From assembly GCA_914767715.1 (NCBI GenBank), contig OU612065.1, forward strand, positions 17,236,001-17,300,000: 64,000 nucleotides of DNA, written 5' to 3'. This stretch comes from Membranipora membranacea (taxonomy: Eukaryota > Bryozoa > Gymnolaemata > Cheilostomatida > Membraniporidae). Shown piece by piece: positions 12,901 through 25,600 of the stretch. How positions within the stretch are numbered: the stretch's first letter is position 1; each line of letters begins with the position of its first letter. A model generated the notes under the pieces. It was not told where the DNA came from and did not search any database. It was given only the letters and a program-made list of their open reading frames with translations. Made by a program: the position numbers and the translations under genes.

Positions 12901-15900
12901 ACATTTGAAGCATGTTGGTTTCAAACATAAGACAGAAGTCTACTGATTTTAGCAAGAATTCCAACTCATCTTATAAGATCACTGGATGTTACCAGATACA
13001 AATATACTTCATACACCAGAGTTTTTTGTTCAGCAGTCTTCAACAATTCAAACTTTCATCATATTTGATTCTTACCGAGCTATCATCGTGTTCCTCTATG
13101 TGAGAGGAGCTCTGACTTTCCTCCTGGCTCTCTGAGGTGACGTTGTGTCTGCTCTTGATAGCTTCGATCTTCTTCATACACTCATCATGGTGAGTGTGGT
13201 CACCAATCAGCTTCAGGTAGTCTAAACTAGTCCTTAATATCAACAACTGGGGAGAAAATAAAACTTAATGTAGTCTCAACTAGTCCCAACGTCAACAATG
13301 AACTTGAGAGAATAAATCAGTTGCATCATATCATGAAAATAAGGTTGTGATATTTTTAGGTTGTTTAAGATAGACTGCATTTTGAAACATGAAATAGGTT
13401 ACACAGATATTAGTTAAAAAAACAGCAAGACACACACTCATGATATACCATTATTAGGTTGAGGATAACTCGATACGAGCTGACCTATTACAGCCTCATC
13501 AAGTGACATGAGTTTGCCAAAGTACAGTACAACAACATATTCAATGTTTGATCAGCAGGTAGAAACCTAACTTGATGAAAAGTTCACATACCTATTTGAT
13601 CTTCATATGACTATTGCTCAGAAAATTGGACTTCCCAGGGCTTTGTGACATGATGTAATAGCTATTTTATCTCATGCACAACGCTTAATAATCATAGTTC
13701 TACACAATTTTATTAAGCGTTATATAGATAAACTTTACTATCATTATTATTTTTGTTTACTTCTTGCGCACAATAATAACAACGATGCAGTGTGAATACC
13801 GCGGCTGACACTGACCTGAAGTTTAACATTAGCAGTCTGTTTGGCGCAGGCCTCAGCTTGATGATAGCACTTCATAACTGTCACAGATTCTGCGTTCTGC
13901 ATCTCCATACAGAATGCTAAACTAAGCAAAGATCTACAGGCCTTCAAAAACAAAACATGTAAAAATTAACACTATTACTTTTGAATTCTTTTTAAATACA
14001 TATTTTATAGACTGCCGTAATCATTTCACAGACTGTTTTCATGAGGATTAAAAAAACTGAGGTGTTCAAAGTTGTTAGAGTCGAAATCAGTATGTCAGTT
14101 TAATTTTAGCCTAAAACTAATATTCATGTTACCTGATCATGATTTTCTAGCTGTTTCTGGATTTTAATCTCCTGACAGTAGTAGTTAACAGCCTCACTAT
14201 AGAGCTTGATATCCTGATTTGTCTGAGCTATAGAGGAGAGAATCGGAGTTATCTTCTCATGAGAAAGCTTAAGCTGATTCATGATGCTGAGCTGAATTAG
14301 AAATAATGACCAGAGTTAGTAATCCATAATTATAAAAGCAATAATAATATTAAATTGAAACTTTTTCTTGGGAAATTCACACTGAAAACAATAAATCATC
14401 ATTTTTGTAATTAAAGTCAATCATCTCATGATATGTTATTTAGTGACTAAAGTTACCTCACTCAAATTTTGTCACTGAAGACTTTGGTGGTCAAGAGCGT
14501 CTAGCTCCATCAGAGTCACCTCATCAAGCTATTTGGGTTCAAGCTAAATTTAAAATTTGCTGTAAAATGAACTAATATGTGAATATTGTCTTAAAAACAC
14601 ACATTTGACAGGCAAACATGACCCTCCAAATCAAACTACGCAGCTGTAGGTACATAGTTACATCTTATGTAGCCAATGAAATCGAACCCTACTCACAGTT
14701 TTTTGGTAATACTTGAGAGCTTGATGATAAGCATTGAGATCACAGCAGTAGTCAGCGATCTTCTCGTAATGTTTACATTTCTCTAAATCACTAGCTGTGG
14801 GTAGCTGCTGCCTGGCCCGGCTTATCTTAAATACTGCAATTGAAAAAACCAAATCAATTTATGTGTATTTGTAAATGATAGTTGGGATGTTTGGCTTAAT
14901 TTTGAGGTCAGCAGTACGCTAAAAAATTTGTAAAATGAAAATCAATTCAATAAAAATATAAACCTCAATTTATTAATAAAACATAATGCCAGGAAATATC
15001 CACACAGACCGCACATTTTGCCTAGATAATTTAACTTCCATTACATATCATTGAGTAAGGTAATGTCAATGATTGATCCTAATATCAACATATCATACTG
15101 CTGAGCCACTGATTGTGAATAGCTCAACAAAAATATGATTGGCTGGCTGGCATTGATTGCCAGAATTTTCAACACAGGTCAATTGAACTCTGAGATATTG
15201 TGTTGAAAATAAATATATATATATATATATAATTGCCGTTGCACTTCTCAATAGTTCATAATACATCAATATCCGGAACAAACTTTAAATTTGTTTTGTT
15301 AATTTAAAGGAAAAGTTCTAAGTGACATTATTATTGCAGATATTTATAAATATATATATATATTTATTGCTATAAATTTAATTTGGTCAATCCATAAAGT
15401 CTAAATCTTCATTTACGTTTCACTGCAGTGGGTTTTAGAGCATCCCTTTCGGCCGGCGAGTGCGGCTTCATGACAGCCTTCACCGTCTCCAAACTTTTAC
15501 CGATCACGCCCAACTCAACTGACACCTGCAAAAAAAACCTCAAAATTTACACAAAATTGCTGTTTTGCCCTTACCAGTTGGTGGCAAAATCAATGAATAA
15601 ATCAATTACAGTTCAATAGAATCTTTTCAGCAACCTTTCCAAAATGTGTGTAAAATTAAACATCTTTGACATCTAAGACATAACATTTTTACCTGAGCTA
15701 TTAATTTTGTGACATCCACAACATCTTGAAACTCTGTTTGCTTTGCATTTTCTAAAGCCTCCTCAAGAACAACTTGGGCTTCGACAAATTCAGCCTTCCT
15801 CAGCATGATCCTGGCTAGATTGACCCGACACATCACTAAGACAGTGGTCAGGTTGTACTTTCTACAAACAGTTTAAAAAATGAGATGTTGACTGGGTTAT

Positions 15901-18361
15901 ATAGATTTCATATGTATGTAACATAATATCATGTTAGTACTATCAAAGCATTGAGACAGTGATTACAAGGATAATATTCAAGTAATCTGTAAGAATGAAA
16001 ACATACAATATACATCACCAAGAGTATAATACCCACGCACAGACGTCTGTTAGATTTCATGTTGATACCCATGAACCTTCACATTGTATCATCATCATGA
16101 AAAGACTAAGATTTCACAACGCATCATTTCTCTAAACTGAAGTTTACAAATAGTCATGTTTATATTACCTTGCGAGAGTGATTGCATTTGTGATATTGGC
16201 ATAGGATTCCTTAATTTCATTTCTGTGGTCAGCCAGCAGCCCTGTAATTAAATCACTAACAAGTGGAAGATATCAAGCACTTTGTGAATTACTCCTCAAA
16301 GATTGAGTTGTTGAGAGTTGTTTCACTCGCAACAACTAGAGCAAGGTGCAAACAGTTAATAATGGAGCAAACAGTTAATAATGGTGTCATATAGAACAAG
16401 TAGGACAAGGGCTTTAGCTCCTCACATAGCATATCATTTGATGGACAGAGAAAAGCTGCTACATTGCAGTTATAGAAATATTAAGTTTGCCTCACCTAGG
16501 TTTAGCAGAGCTCTGGCCTTCATATCATTGTATTCAACTGCCTTTAGCGTTGACTTTATTTTGTCCGTCCATTCCAGAGCTTTCATGAATGCAGCCTCTG
16601 CCCTTTTTGAACTGTAATATTGGAAAGAAAAATCTGGGGGTTGCTGGTTCGATTCCCAGTCACTACACATACTGCAGGTGAGTTCTCCGGACAATAGCCT
16701 ATCTTGCCCACTCCTAACTTGTACCGGAGTGCGCTATGTTGAATGTCTCATGTAGCATAAGATATAATATCTTTCATGTACCGTAAAGGCAGCTAGAGAG
16801 CTGCTAATAAAAAGTGATTTACATTTACACGTACGTTATTTTGCATGAGCTGTGTGACAACATGTTTACTTCAAGGTGGCGATCTTGTCCTTTTCCCTCA
16901 AAAATTATAGCAAGGATGAGAAACTTTGAATGTATACAATCTTTGGAATCCCTCTAAACTCTCACTGACATATCCTACATCAGATGTCCCTACTTAGTAA
17001 TAACTTATTGTATCAGATCGCTGCCTTGTTTCTTTTCTCTACTTCTTCCATGATAACATAGGGAGGATACATGGTTTTCTTTCAAATGATCTATCACTGT
17101 CCGTAAAAGCGGAAGTCATAGAGTGATTTTGAAAGATTTTTTTTATGAAAGAGAGACAAGTAGCATCATACATCATAGGAAATATTTCATCACCATAGCC
17201 AAGTCACAATAGCCACAGGGTCATTAAATGGTAGGTGTATCGTAGATAAATTGTTCACTTACTTGACTTTGAATTTGTCAGATGATGTTGTGAGAGTGGC
17301 TATCTCACATAGATGCAGCCTGCCTAGTGTCATGTAGCCTCGCTGTAATTCCTCTTTGTTGGGAAGTGTTCTGGCCAGAGCGATATATTTGTTTACAAAC
17401 TGAAGTAAAAAACAACAGAAAATATATGATGGCCTAATGTATATCATGGTGAGTGGTTGTGTTTATTGTGTAGGGCCAATCTATAATTTGTGGGTAAATG
17501 GTATCTACTGTTTGGTTTGGTGATCTAGAATCGTATCCTACCTCTAGAGCAGTTTCAAATTCGGATAGCTCCATGTAGCATTCTCCTAGCTTTCGACTGG
17601 CAACTGCCTCTCCGCATACATCCTTCAAATCCTCACAGTAAGACAATTCCGTTTCATGCTCATTGATGGCCTGTTTTGTCTCACCTGAAATAAATTATAG
17701 GAATGTCTGGGTGCTAAGATGCTTATGTATATGGAATGATGCGTAATGAACTCAAATGATATACTCTGACTAAGTCTCATTTATATTGAGGAACTATTTG
17801 TAAACCAGCAAGTGTATCAATATATAAAAGATAGATATACGCAGTCCTAATTCACCTACCTAGCTCAGAGTAAAGGTTGCCTATCGAGTTGGCATATTCT
17901 GCTGCAAGCTTTATATTTCCTTGTTTTAGACATTTCTGCTTCTGAGATTTTAGTTCTAAAGCAAATGATAGTTTATTAAAGTTCAACAAGTTGGACTAGG
18001 GTGTTTGATTAACACAAAAGGTTCTCGGTGAATTGGGATTCTTTGATCAGAGTCTCCATACCAGTAAATTTCTACAGAACAGCCCTAACCCAGCGGTTCA
18101 AAGAACAAATAGAAATTTACAATGCAACCAAAAAATTCCTCACAATGTAGGGATGAAATTGAGCCTGCGAAAAAAATTTTATTCTCTTAGATATTTCCCT
18201 TGGATTGTGATAAAGATGAAATAGATATAAATCAAATCCCTTTCTTTGTTTCCAAGTCTTAGTAACTTTTTGTTCCTGTTGCATGAGTTCATTCTGAATG
18301 TGATAATCTACGCCTGATACTCACTTATAAGTTCTTTCTTTTTTTCTCCTGACAGTGACAT
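6957..18361 (-). CDS. TONSL: Tonsoku-like protein TONSL, 23 exons, LRR domain not found
   Basis: Replication-fork repair scaffold; in vertebrates it pairs with MMS22L and reads histone H4 unmethylated at K20. Exons: 18361-18325, 17955-17860, 17684-17542, 17399-17263, 16611-16496, 16241-16169, 15861-15693, 15525-15417, 14833-14697, 14291-14133, 13941-13816, 13246-13076, 12764-12675, 12458-12378, 12086-11963, 11603-11491, 11202-11034, 10630-10561, 10170-10010, 9694-9571, 9379-8848, 8486-7519, 7176-6957; 1374 residues in frame. Residues about 10-490 are TPRs (for example ASRKLGECYMELSEFETALE). About 495-520 are acidic. About 522-640 are ankyrin repeats with RDHAGWMPLHEAANHN, equivalent to the human H4-binding surface. 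About 684-1283 are Ser-rich and probably disordered, with the conserved GDWL patch. About 1284-1374 form the ubiquitin-like fold (IRILVQWKSRTLLIPIP to DNEKVSVYIIT). Human TONSL continues into LRRs; here a stop follows at once. ATG at 18361 gives MSLS, as in human. Confidence 0.9.
8759..8800. repeat. CA/TA microsatellite in a TONSL intron
   Basis: Alternating acacacatatatat...tacacacatatataca tract in the intron between the 9379-8848 and 8486-7519 exons. Confidence 0.8.
11680..11725. repeat. AT-rich inverted repeat in a TONSL intron
   Basis: ATTATACTAATATA on the left and TATATTAGTATAAT on the right flank a short TA run and could form a long AU-only hairpin. No other feature overlaps it. Confidence 0.6.
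16612..16810 (+). mobile_element. Possible tRNA-derived SINE fragment
   Basis: GGTTCGATTCC at 16646-16656 is a perfect RNA polymerase III B box in a T-arm-like setting, followed by about 150 bp of unique tail (including GTACCGGAGTGCGC). The A-box half would fall on the TONSL exon that starts at 16611 and is absent. If this is a SINE it is therefore 5'-truncated, ending right at the splice acceptor. A chance B box is possible. Confidence 0.4.
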
Positions 18362-19601
18362 TCTTTGTATGATCTGAAATTATCAAGATATGCAAGTGAG
18401 ATTGTATTAGTGATTGAGCTTAGTCATAGTCAGGATACTGTATGGAACAAGGGTATTGAGGCACTTAATTGCGGTATAGTAACAACATTGACTTGTGTAT
18501 TGGCAAAGGTGTTATCTTTGATTTGAAGCCCACATACCTGCTTTTTTGCCAATGATAACTCGGTCAACGTTCATCAGATTTAGAGTTTGAAAATAACAAT
18601 AGATTAAGCAGCTTGTTGCTGTGAAGATAATAATATGGAACCCAGACTGTGGACTGTAATTGCTCTTGTCTTGAGGGATTTACCCTGGCTTCTCCCCCCT
18701 CACAAACCACAACACTCAGATCAACTTCAACCAAAAACAGGCATGTAAGCCCTAAGAGCCCATATAGTAGAGCCCATAGACCCCAAGTGATTCAGCAGTG
18801 ACCATCACTTCTCTGTGGTGTGTAGTTTGTGAAGTTTCATACCATTATTGACCAATAATAGCACAATGACAGAGAAGATTCAGAGGGCAGCTACATCCTT
18901 GGTGACACTTGTGACTGCTGCTGCTAGAGACTGAGAGAGTCACTCACAGTGAGTGAGTGTATGGATGGTCAATGGGAGTGAGTGAATGGACAAATGGTTG
19001 AGTGACTTACTACTATTATACCAACCATGTGAGCAAACTTTTGTGATTTGCGTCCAAGAATACTAGATGGGGTTACCAGGAAGTCACAGGCTTGTTGTCA
19101 ATAAGCTCACTTGATCAAATAGGTCAAAATCATAGGAGGACACTGGGAAATGTACTTGTTCAGACTAATTGTGGAAATGTTGTATAACAAATAACCCGCC
19201 AGATTTTTGACCTTGACCTAGCCTCTTTCTATCTTTAAATGACCAGGCATACAAACACAAATTAAACCAGTCAAAAAGCAGTTAACAATGAGACTCACCA
19301 ATCATATTCATTGTGATGTGACGTAGTATTTAGGGAAAACGACAAGCATGGGCAAGCTCTCCACATTTGGGAAACTCTGTTCTCTAGATGCTGATTTAGT
19401 TACCACTCACTTATCAGTTGGATTATAGATTCAACAACATTTTTGCCACAGAGACCTCAACTCGCTTGCTCATCAGACAGTAAAACTTGTAAGACTAGCT
19501 AGGTAATATTGGCTTGTTAGGACAAGCAAGAGTGAATACCACACCAGTAAAATACAAAACAGCTAAAATAATAAGAGTAGTAGTAGTGTATTGGGAGGAG
19601 G
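18362..19601. promoter_or_regulatory. Shared 5' region of TONSL (-) and the ALP-class gene (+)
   Basis: Start codons of two divergently transcribed genes are 1.24 kb apart, so both promoters and 5' UTRs must fit here unless upstream non-coding exons exist. I see no convincing TATA box. A run of GAGTGAGTG-type imperfect repeats lies at about 18937-19010. Confidence 0.5.
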
Positions 19602-22600
19602 ATGGCAGATCAAGAAAATTTTATGGTTCAGCTCACCAGGGCCAATAGCTCTGTATCTTGGGGATTTAGACTGCAGGGAGGTGCTGACTTCTCAACACCA
19701 TTATCTATACAGCTGGTGAGTACAGGACAATAGATGTTTATTCAATGCATGCTGACCCTGGCCTATGTATATATATGTCTCTAGCTAGGGCTAGCAATGT
19801 AAGCCAGTATGAGTAAACAGTTACATTACAACCAGGATCATCATTTTGGAAACTCCAGGGATTCACTATTGTGATCCCTTACGCAATCACCACGCTATGG
19901 GGTTTTATCCAACAGTTTTCCCATCCATAAGTTATCTATAAAATACCTCATCTTATGGTTGAGGTCAGGCCGCGCTCCCTACTTTGACCAAGGAATCCTT
20001 GCTTTTGCAAAAGCGAATTTCTATATGACTGAAGATTTGGTATCAGGGATTTGAATGTACAGATAGGGTAAACCAGTTTTTCGGCCGTAATTGGATTTAT
20101 TGCATAGGGCCTTCTCTTCATGAAAAATGAACCAGGTGTTGTTTTTTGTGGTTGGTCAGCAATCCGGACGACCTGCCTCGCCAGTCCTCTTGATTTGGTA
20201 ATAACTCTCTAAATGAAGGGTCTATCAATAGGAATGACTCAATTTTATCGTAACTCCTTACTGTCGAGGGCGCATATAGCAATATAATAATTATATCCGT
20301 TGTAAACTCTAGCCAGCAAACTTTTATGATTGAGTCAGACAATCTGGAACATCAAGTACGAAACCCGTATGAGTCAATTTGAGATTGAACCACGTCTAAT
20401 TGATCATCAGTCTTGACCTAAGACGAGATGAAATGGAGATTGCAGTGGTATCACTTTATGCTGAGAAAGATGGAAACTGGATGAAGGCTTCATGATATTG
20501 TGGCGATGTTCAGTGAGCTTACAGTCATCGACTGCAGTTTATGTAACATGATTACTGGGAATAGCACATGCATGTAAAGAATCACAAGATGCATGCTGGA
20601 GTTTGGTTGTTGACCTGGATAACTTCAAGGGCCAACTGACACCGGTCACTGGTCACTGATCTCAACAAAGTTTTAATATAACCACACAAGAACATTTGGT
20701 CACATTCTAAGATCAAAGTTTGCCTACATTGGTGTGCCATATCATGCAAATGGCATTCCAGTTTTGGTTACCAGCACATTTTACATTTAGAAGTTAAACA
20801 TTATATACCTAATGGACATGGGTGTTGAAAGCACTTAAATTGGCAAATTCTCCGCACATCACATTAAAATAGTACATCCTCTCTATCCTCCCCCTCCCCC
20901 CCCCCCTTACTATATCCCAGTCAAAGGCAAAATTTTGGGCTAGTAATAAATCTGACCTGAATCTAAGAATTTAAAAATTGCTTTCTACACCAAAGCCCAT
21001 CGGGGCCGGCTACTTATGAATGCTAGGAATGTCATCTATACTGAAAATTACACTGCCAGCTATTGATAATTTAGTAATCAATTACGTTTTTTATTTAACT
21101 ACTACATCTGAAAGTGTAGCGTAACTGCAGCACACATGGGTACACTCATACAAAGACGGCTGACTTTCCCTTTCAGTGTTGATTCATAAACAGAGCTATA
21201 CATTATTAATGTGGAATTTGTAATCCAAATTAACAATAGCTGATTGTTTATTAGCCTTGATTCAGCCTTTCTCGTCTTGCTATTGTTATCTTGAAACTAT
21301 TAAGTCTGGTTTTTCGTACATATAAACCATAATAGTTTACTGACGGGATAATATGGAACTACGATTGAGTGGGCTTGTATGTTTCAACATCGCCATCACC
21401 TATCATCGCTAAACTCAGTTGAACCTTTCAACGTTACTGCTTAGTGTTAGGTTTTCTTCTCTCACAAACATTGGTCAGCAAACACAGCAAAGCGACCAAA
21501 GCTGATCACCAGTGTCACCTTTGTGATCACCGGTGACACCTGCGTTTAAACCCTGCTCTACCACCTGCACACTGGTAGCACATTTGTTTCGGAGGGTCTC
21601 ACCCTCAGGTGTTCGAAATCTTACCAAAAAAGCCATCAAACTCTACACATTCGGATCCAATTCTAATACCATAGTGTCAAACCAGGCTTAGCGCCCTGAT
21701 CGCTCTAATCCAATTTAAAATTGCCGAAGGAGGGAAGTCTGTAAAGATAAAGTTTCCACAATCCAATCCATGCCTCATCTGGTTTTGAAATTTCTGGTTG
21801 TCAAAAAGTCCTCCCGTACAAAACTACTGATGAACAGAGCTTGGTCTTTGTTCATGTGAAGTTCCACGTTGACATAAGGGTGGGGTTTTTTCGCTGTATC
21901 TACAACTACTGCCAATGTTGACAAATGCACACGGATTAGTTTTTTATCAGAATAGGATCATTATAGTATAATGTTCCGTAATATTGTTTACTTTGTTAGA
22001 AGTTTTGTTTACAAAGGTCTCAGTTGCCAGGTCATAACAGAGTCAGTTAAAGGCCAATTATGTGTCATTCCTTTGTGATGACTAATTATAACCGAGCCTT
22101 GAATGAGTGTATTTGTCGGTGTTTTCAGACCAAACATGGTCATTGAATAAAAAAAGTAGCAGAAATATCAAGATGATGATTAATGACCCAGAAATTCTTG
22201 TGGCATGATCAAGGTGTGATGCAAGCAGATTAGTTTCAAAGGATGTTTGGAATAACTTAGTATACTGTGAATCACTGTGTTTCAAGATGATTGGCTTTTG
22301 ATAGGATATTATATTATACAGTTGCAGTGTATTTTTTGTCATCTGAGTCACAAAACTTAGAGACAAATTTCCTCCGACCATTCCATCATATCACCTCCAT
22401 TTCCCACATGCATGAAGCCACTGGCGTATAAAATAGCACAATTATTTGACTGAGGGTGACTGATATGGCAGTCAGCAACAAGTGTATATTAAAGCCTTGT
22501 CTCGCCAGGTTGTTATGAAGTAATTTGTGAGTAAACCTTTGCTGATTAGCTAACATCAAGATCAAGTCATACTTGAAATACACCCACTTTCGTTAAGCGC

Positions 22601-25600
22601 TCAACTCTCCGAATTTCAACATATAAAACAGGTGATTGCATGGTTTTACCCGCAATCACGAATGATTACAGCTCACAATGAGTCGTAACATCAGAAATCC
22701 GTAAAATGGAGGTGCAACAACCTGATCAAGCGTGTTGCGTAACATCCGATCCAAATGCATAAAATACACTATATCAAATGGGCCTGCACTTGAAGCTCTT
22801 TCTGCCATGTTATGGGTACTAAGAATAGCGAAATGAGCTTGTAAAACATGCAGTATTCCAAAAAAATCATCGCAGGAGGATGTGAATATAAGCTGAATAT
22901 TCAGTTATTTGGTCACACTGGCTGACAGCTGCTCTGAGGCCAAAGGGTCAATGTTATTGTGATCATGTCTACACTTATGTAATATTTTCCCCAGGCTTGT
23001 AGTCAATAAAATATAAACAGTGACAACAATCTTAGACTCTGCTGGTATTATAACATCATTAATATTTCGATGCTTAGAAATGAACTATAGATACAGCAAA
23101 CTAGACTGTTCATTTTTATCTCTGCCTTTTGGATGAAAGTTATAATATGATTACATCTAGACATCACCTGATAAAATGCAGCTTACTTGGCAATAAAAGC
23201 CAGGAGTGTTTGCCTTTAATTTACTGTAGAGAGAGAGGAGGCAATTAGTGCCTCCTAATCTCGTTTGGAATGCATAGCTTCTGATAGCAGGAGTATATCT
23301 TGTGGAGTGGACGCAGTGCTTAAAAACCCATCAGTAATGAACCGAAATAATATATGTTCTGAAGTGTGGCCATGAAAACCTATTACTTTTACTGGTACTA
23401 TAGCAATCTGGAAGCGAGAACGATTCTGCAGAACAAACTGCTACAGCCTAAATAGCAGTGCTCGTATGATCCATTATTTATTAGACAGTGATATTTTCTG
23501 CCGGTTTGCCTTCTTGTAATTTCCAGGATTCAGCGCTGAAAATGCGCTCTCTGTGGTTTAACTTGTGCCCTAGGATGAAAATCATCGCCAAATAAATATC
23601 TTGGGCACAATGGGCTTCTTGTATTCCCCAGTTGCACCGTTTGACTGTATTGTGAAATTTGAACGTATTCTCATCCTGTTACTGACGTTCTTGTTGACAG
23701 GTTCAGCCAGGAAGCGTTGCAGAACAATCCGGGTTACAAGCAGGAGATGGAGTTCTACAGATAAACAACGCTGCTACAGAAACCCTGGAACATGAGGCAG
23801 CAAAAATGGAAATCATCAGAGCCGGAAACGAAGTACAATTCCTCATCCAGAGGTAAGACAACTTCTAGACACATGAAGAACTTTTTTGGCTCCTATTATT
23901 ACTCCCCTGGCTGCAATATGGTGCACTGGTGGTCAACCCTATTATTTACCTGTCAGACTAAAATTGTTTGCAAGATACTGTCGAATAAAAGGCCCCATTT
24001 CTGGGTGTGAATGTAAATTTGAGCAAAGATAATCTACTATCTCAGTATCCATCGGTGTACTAATAATGGGCCTGGACCTCCCTGGGTTTTTATGCTCATT
24101 TCCAGTGTCTAAGATACATAAACACGACCCTATTCTCTTATCAGGAAATCTTCCTAACATACAAAATAATGATCAGTCGACAGCTACAAGGTCTCTATGA
24201 TTGAACTAAATTACACTATTGGCCATTAACTAAATGTCAGGTTGTGTTGTTACTCAGGTGTTTATTATAGAGGAATAGGTTCATAAACCTCTAAACGTGT
24301 AATTAACCATAATGCAGGCAATACCTACTGATATAAGATAGGATAGATGCTAGGGCTGAAGGTACCTGCAGTCTCGAAAATGCCTAAAGCTTTTACGAAC
24401 ACTTTTGGCTGTTGGCTTTTGGGTGAATTGCAATCTAAACCCAAATGACGGTCACGGATGTTCATTTAAATTACCCAACTTCAATACTTGTGATTACTCT
24501 GGTTCTCAGCCGAGGCCCCTGATATGAGTTTACACTGTTCTTTATGAGTAAACCTTACGGTACCTGCTGCACCGCTGATAAGGCTTTTTATGAGGGTTAT
24601 GTCGAGTTATGTCACATTGTTAGCCTGGGGATGTAAACTAATACAGTGCAAATACTTAGCAGTTGAGCTGATAGGTATTTGTCTGGTTATCAGAGAACAG
24701 ACACCTAATCCCTAAAGAAACACGACCCCTCTTATCTGTATGTAATAGATGGTATCACTAATAAAAAGAGGTTGTAACAGCATACCAAATATGTATGATG
24801 TCAGTAACAACGTAACAGCAATATACAAGACAAACTAACTCAGATACTATCTATGTGAATGCTTGAGTTTCTGCTCTATAGTATCACCAAAAATCAATGC
24901 GTAAAAAAAATCATATCCGTGATGGTATGCTAACATTCCATTGATTTATATTCTCATGTATTATTTTTTGGAATAACAGTTGAATTTCGGGGCCAACAGA
25001 GTTATCTATTCTAGTTCTTTTCTGTATGCCCATATTTCTGGGTTTTCCATCGAGCTGACAGTTGAACTACACGGTCTATTGTAGGGCTTAGATTTGAAAG
25101 GCCATCTCCATAAAAAGCACTCACTTGGATTTTTATTGAATATCTCTGGTTTCAAGATAGCTTATACAGTTTTATTGCTCGGATTGCAAGCAAGTGCAGA
25201 GATATTGAATCACTCAGCAGCATCGATTGGACAGAAACTTTCAAAACAATTTTGATGGGTGTTTCAAAAATTCAGTCTGTAGAGCAATTAATTATTATTA
25301 GGAGGAACTAGACAGTTCATAGCTATTTTTATATTGTCACTTTTGATATTTATGGAAATTCATTAAAAATGCTAATTGTTTTAATTGAGTTGATCTGTTT
25401 CTCGAATTTATGTTCCCACGCCCACCAAGTCATAATAAAGCAGGCCTAATAAGTATGGAATTTTCGTGATTTTGATGCCGTCATACTAATACCCACCCTG
25501 TTCATTTTCTAGCTGGTTGTATTTGGGTCAAGTTGTCTGGTTGATCTTATGTTGAAGTTACCTTTTGGCTCCTCTAACACATAATTTAAGTTGCCAAGCT

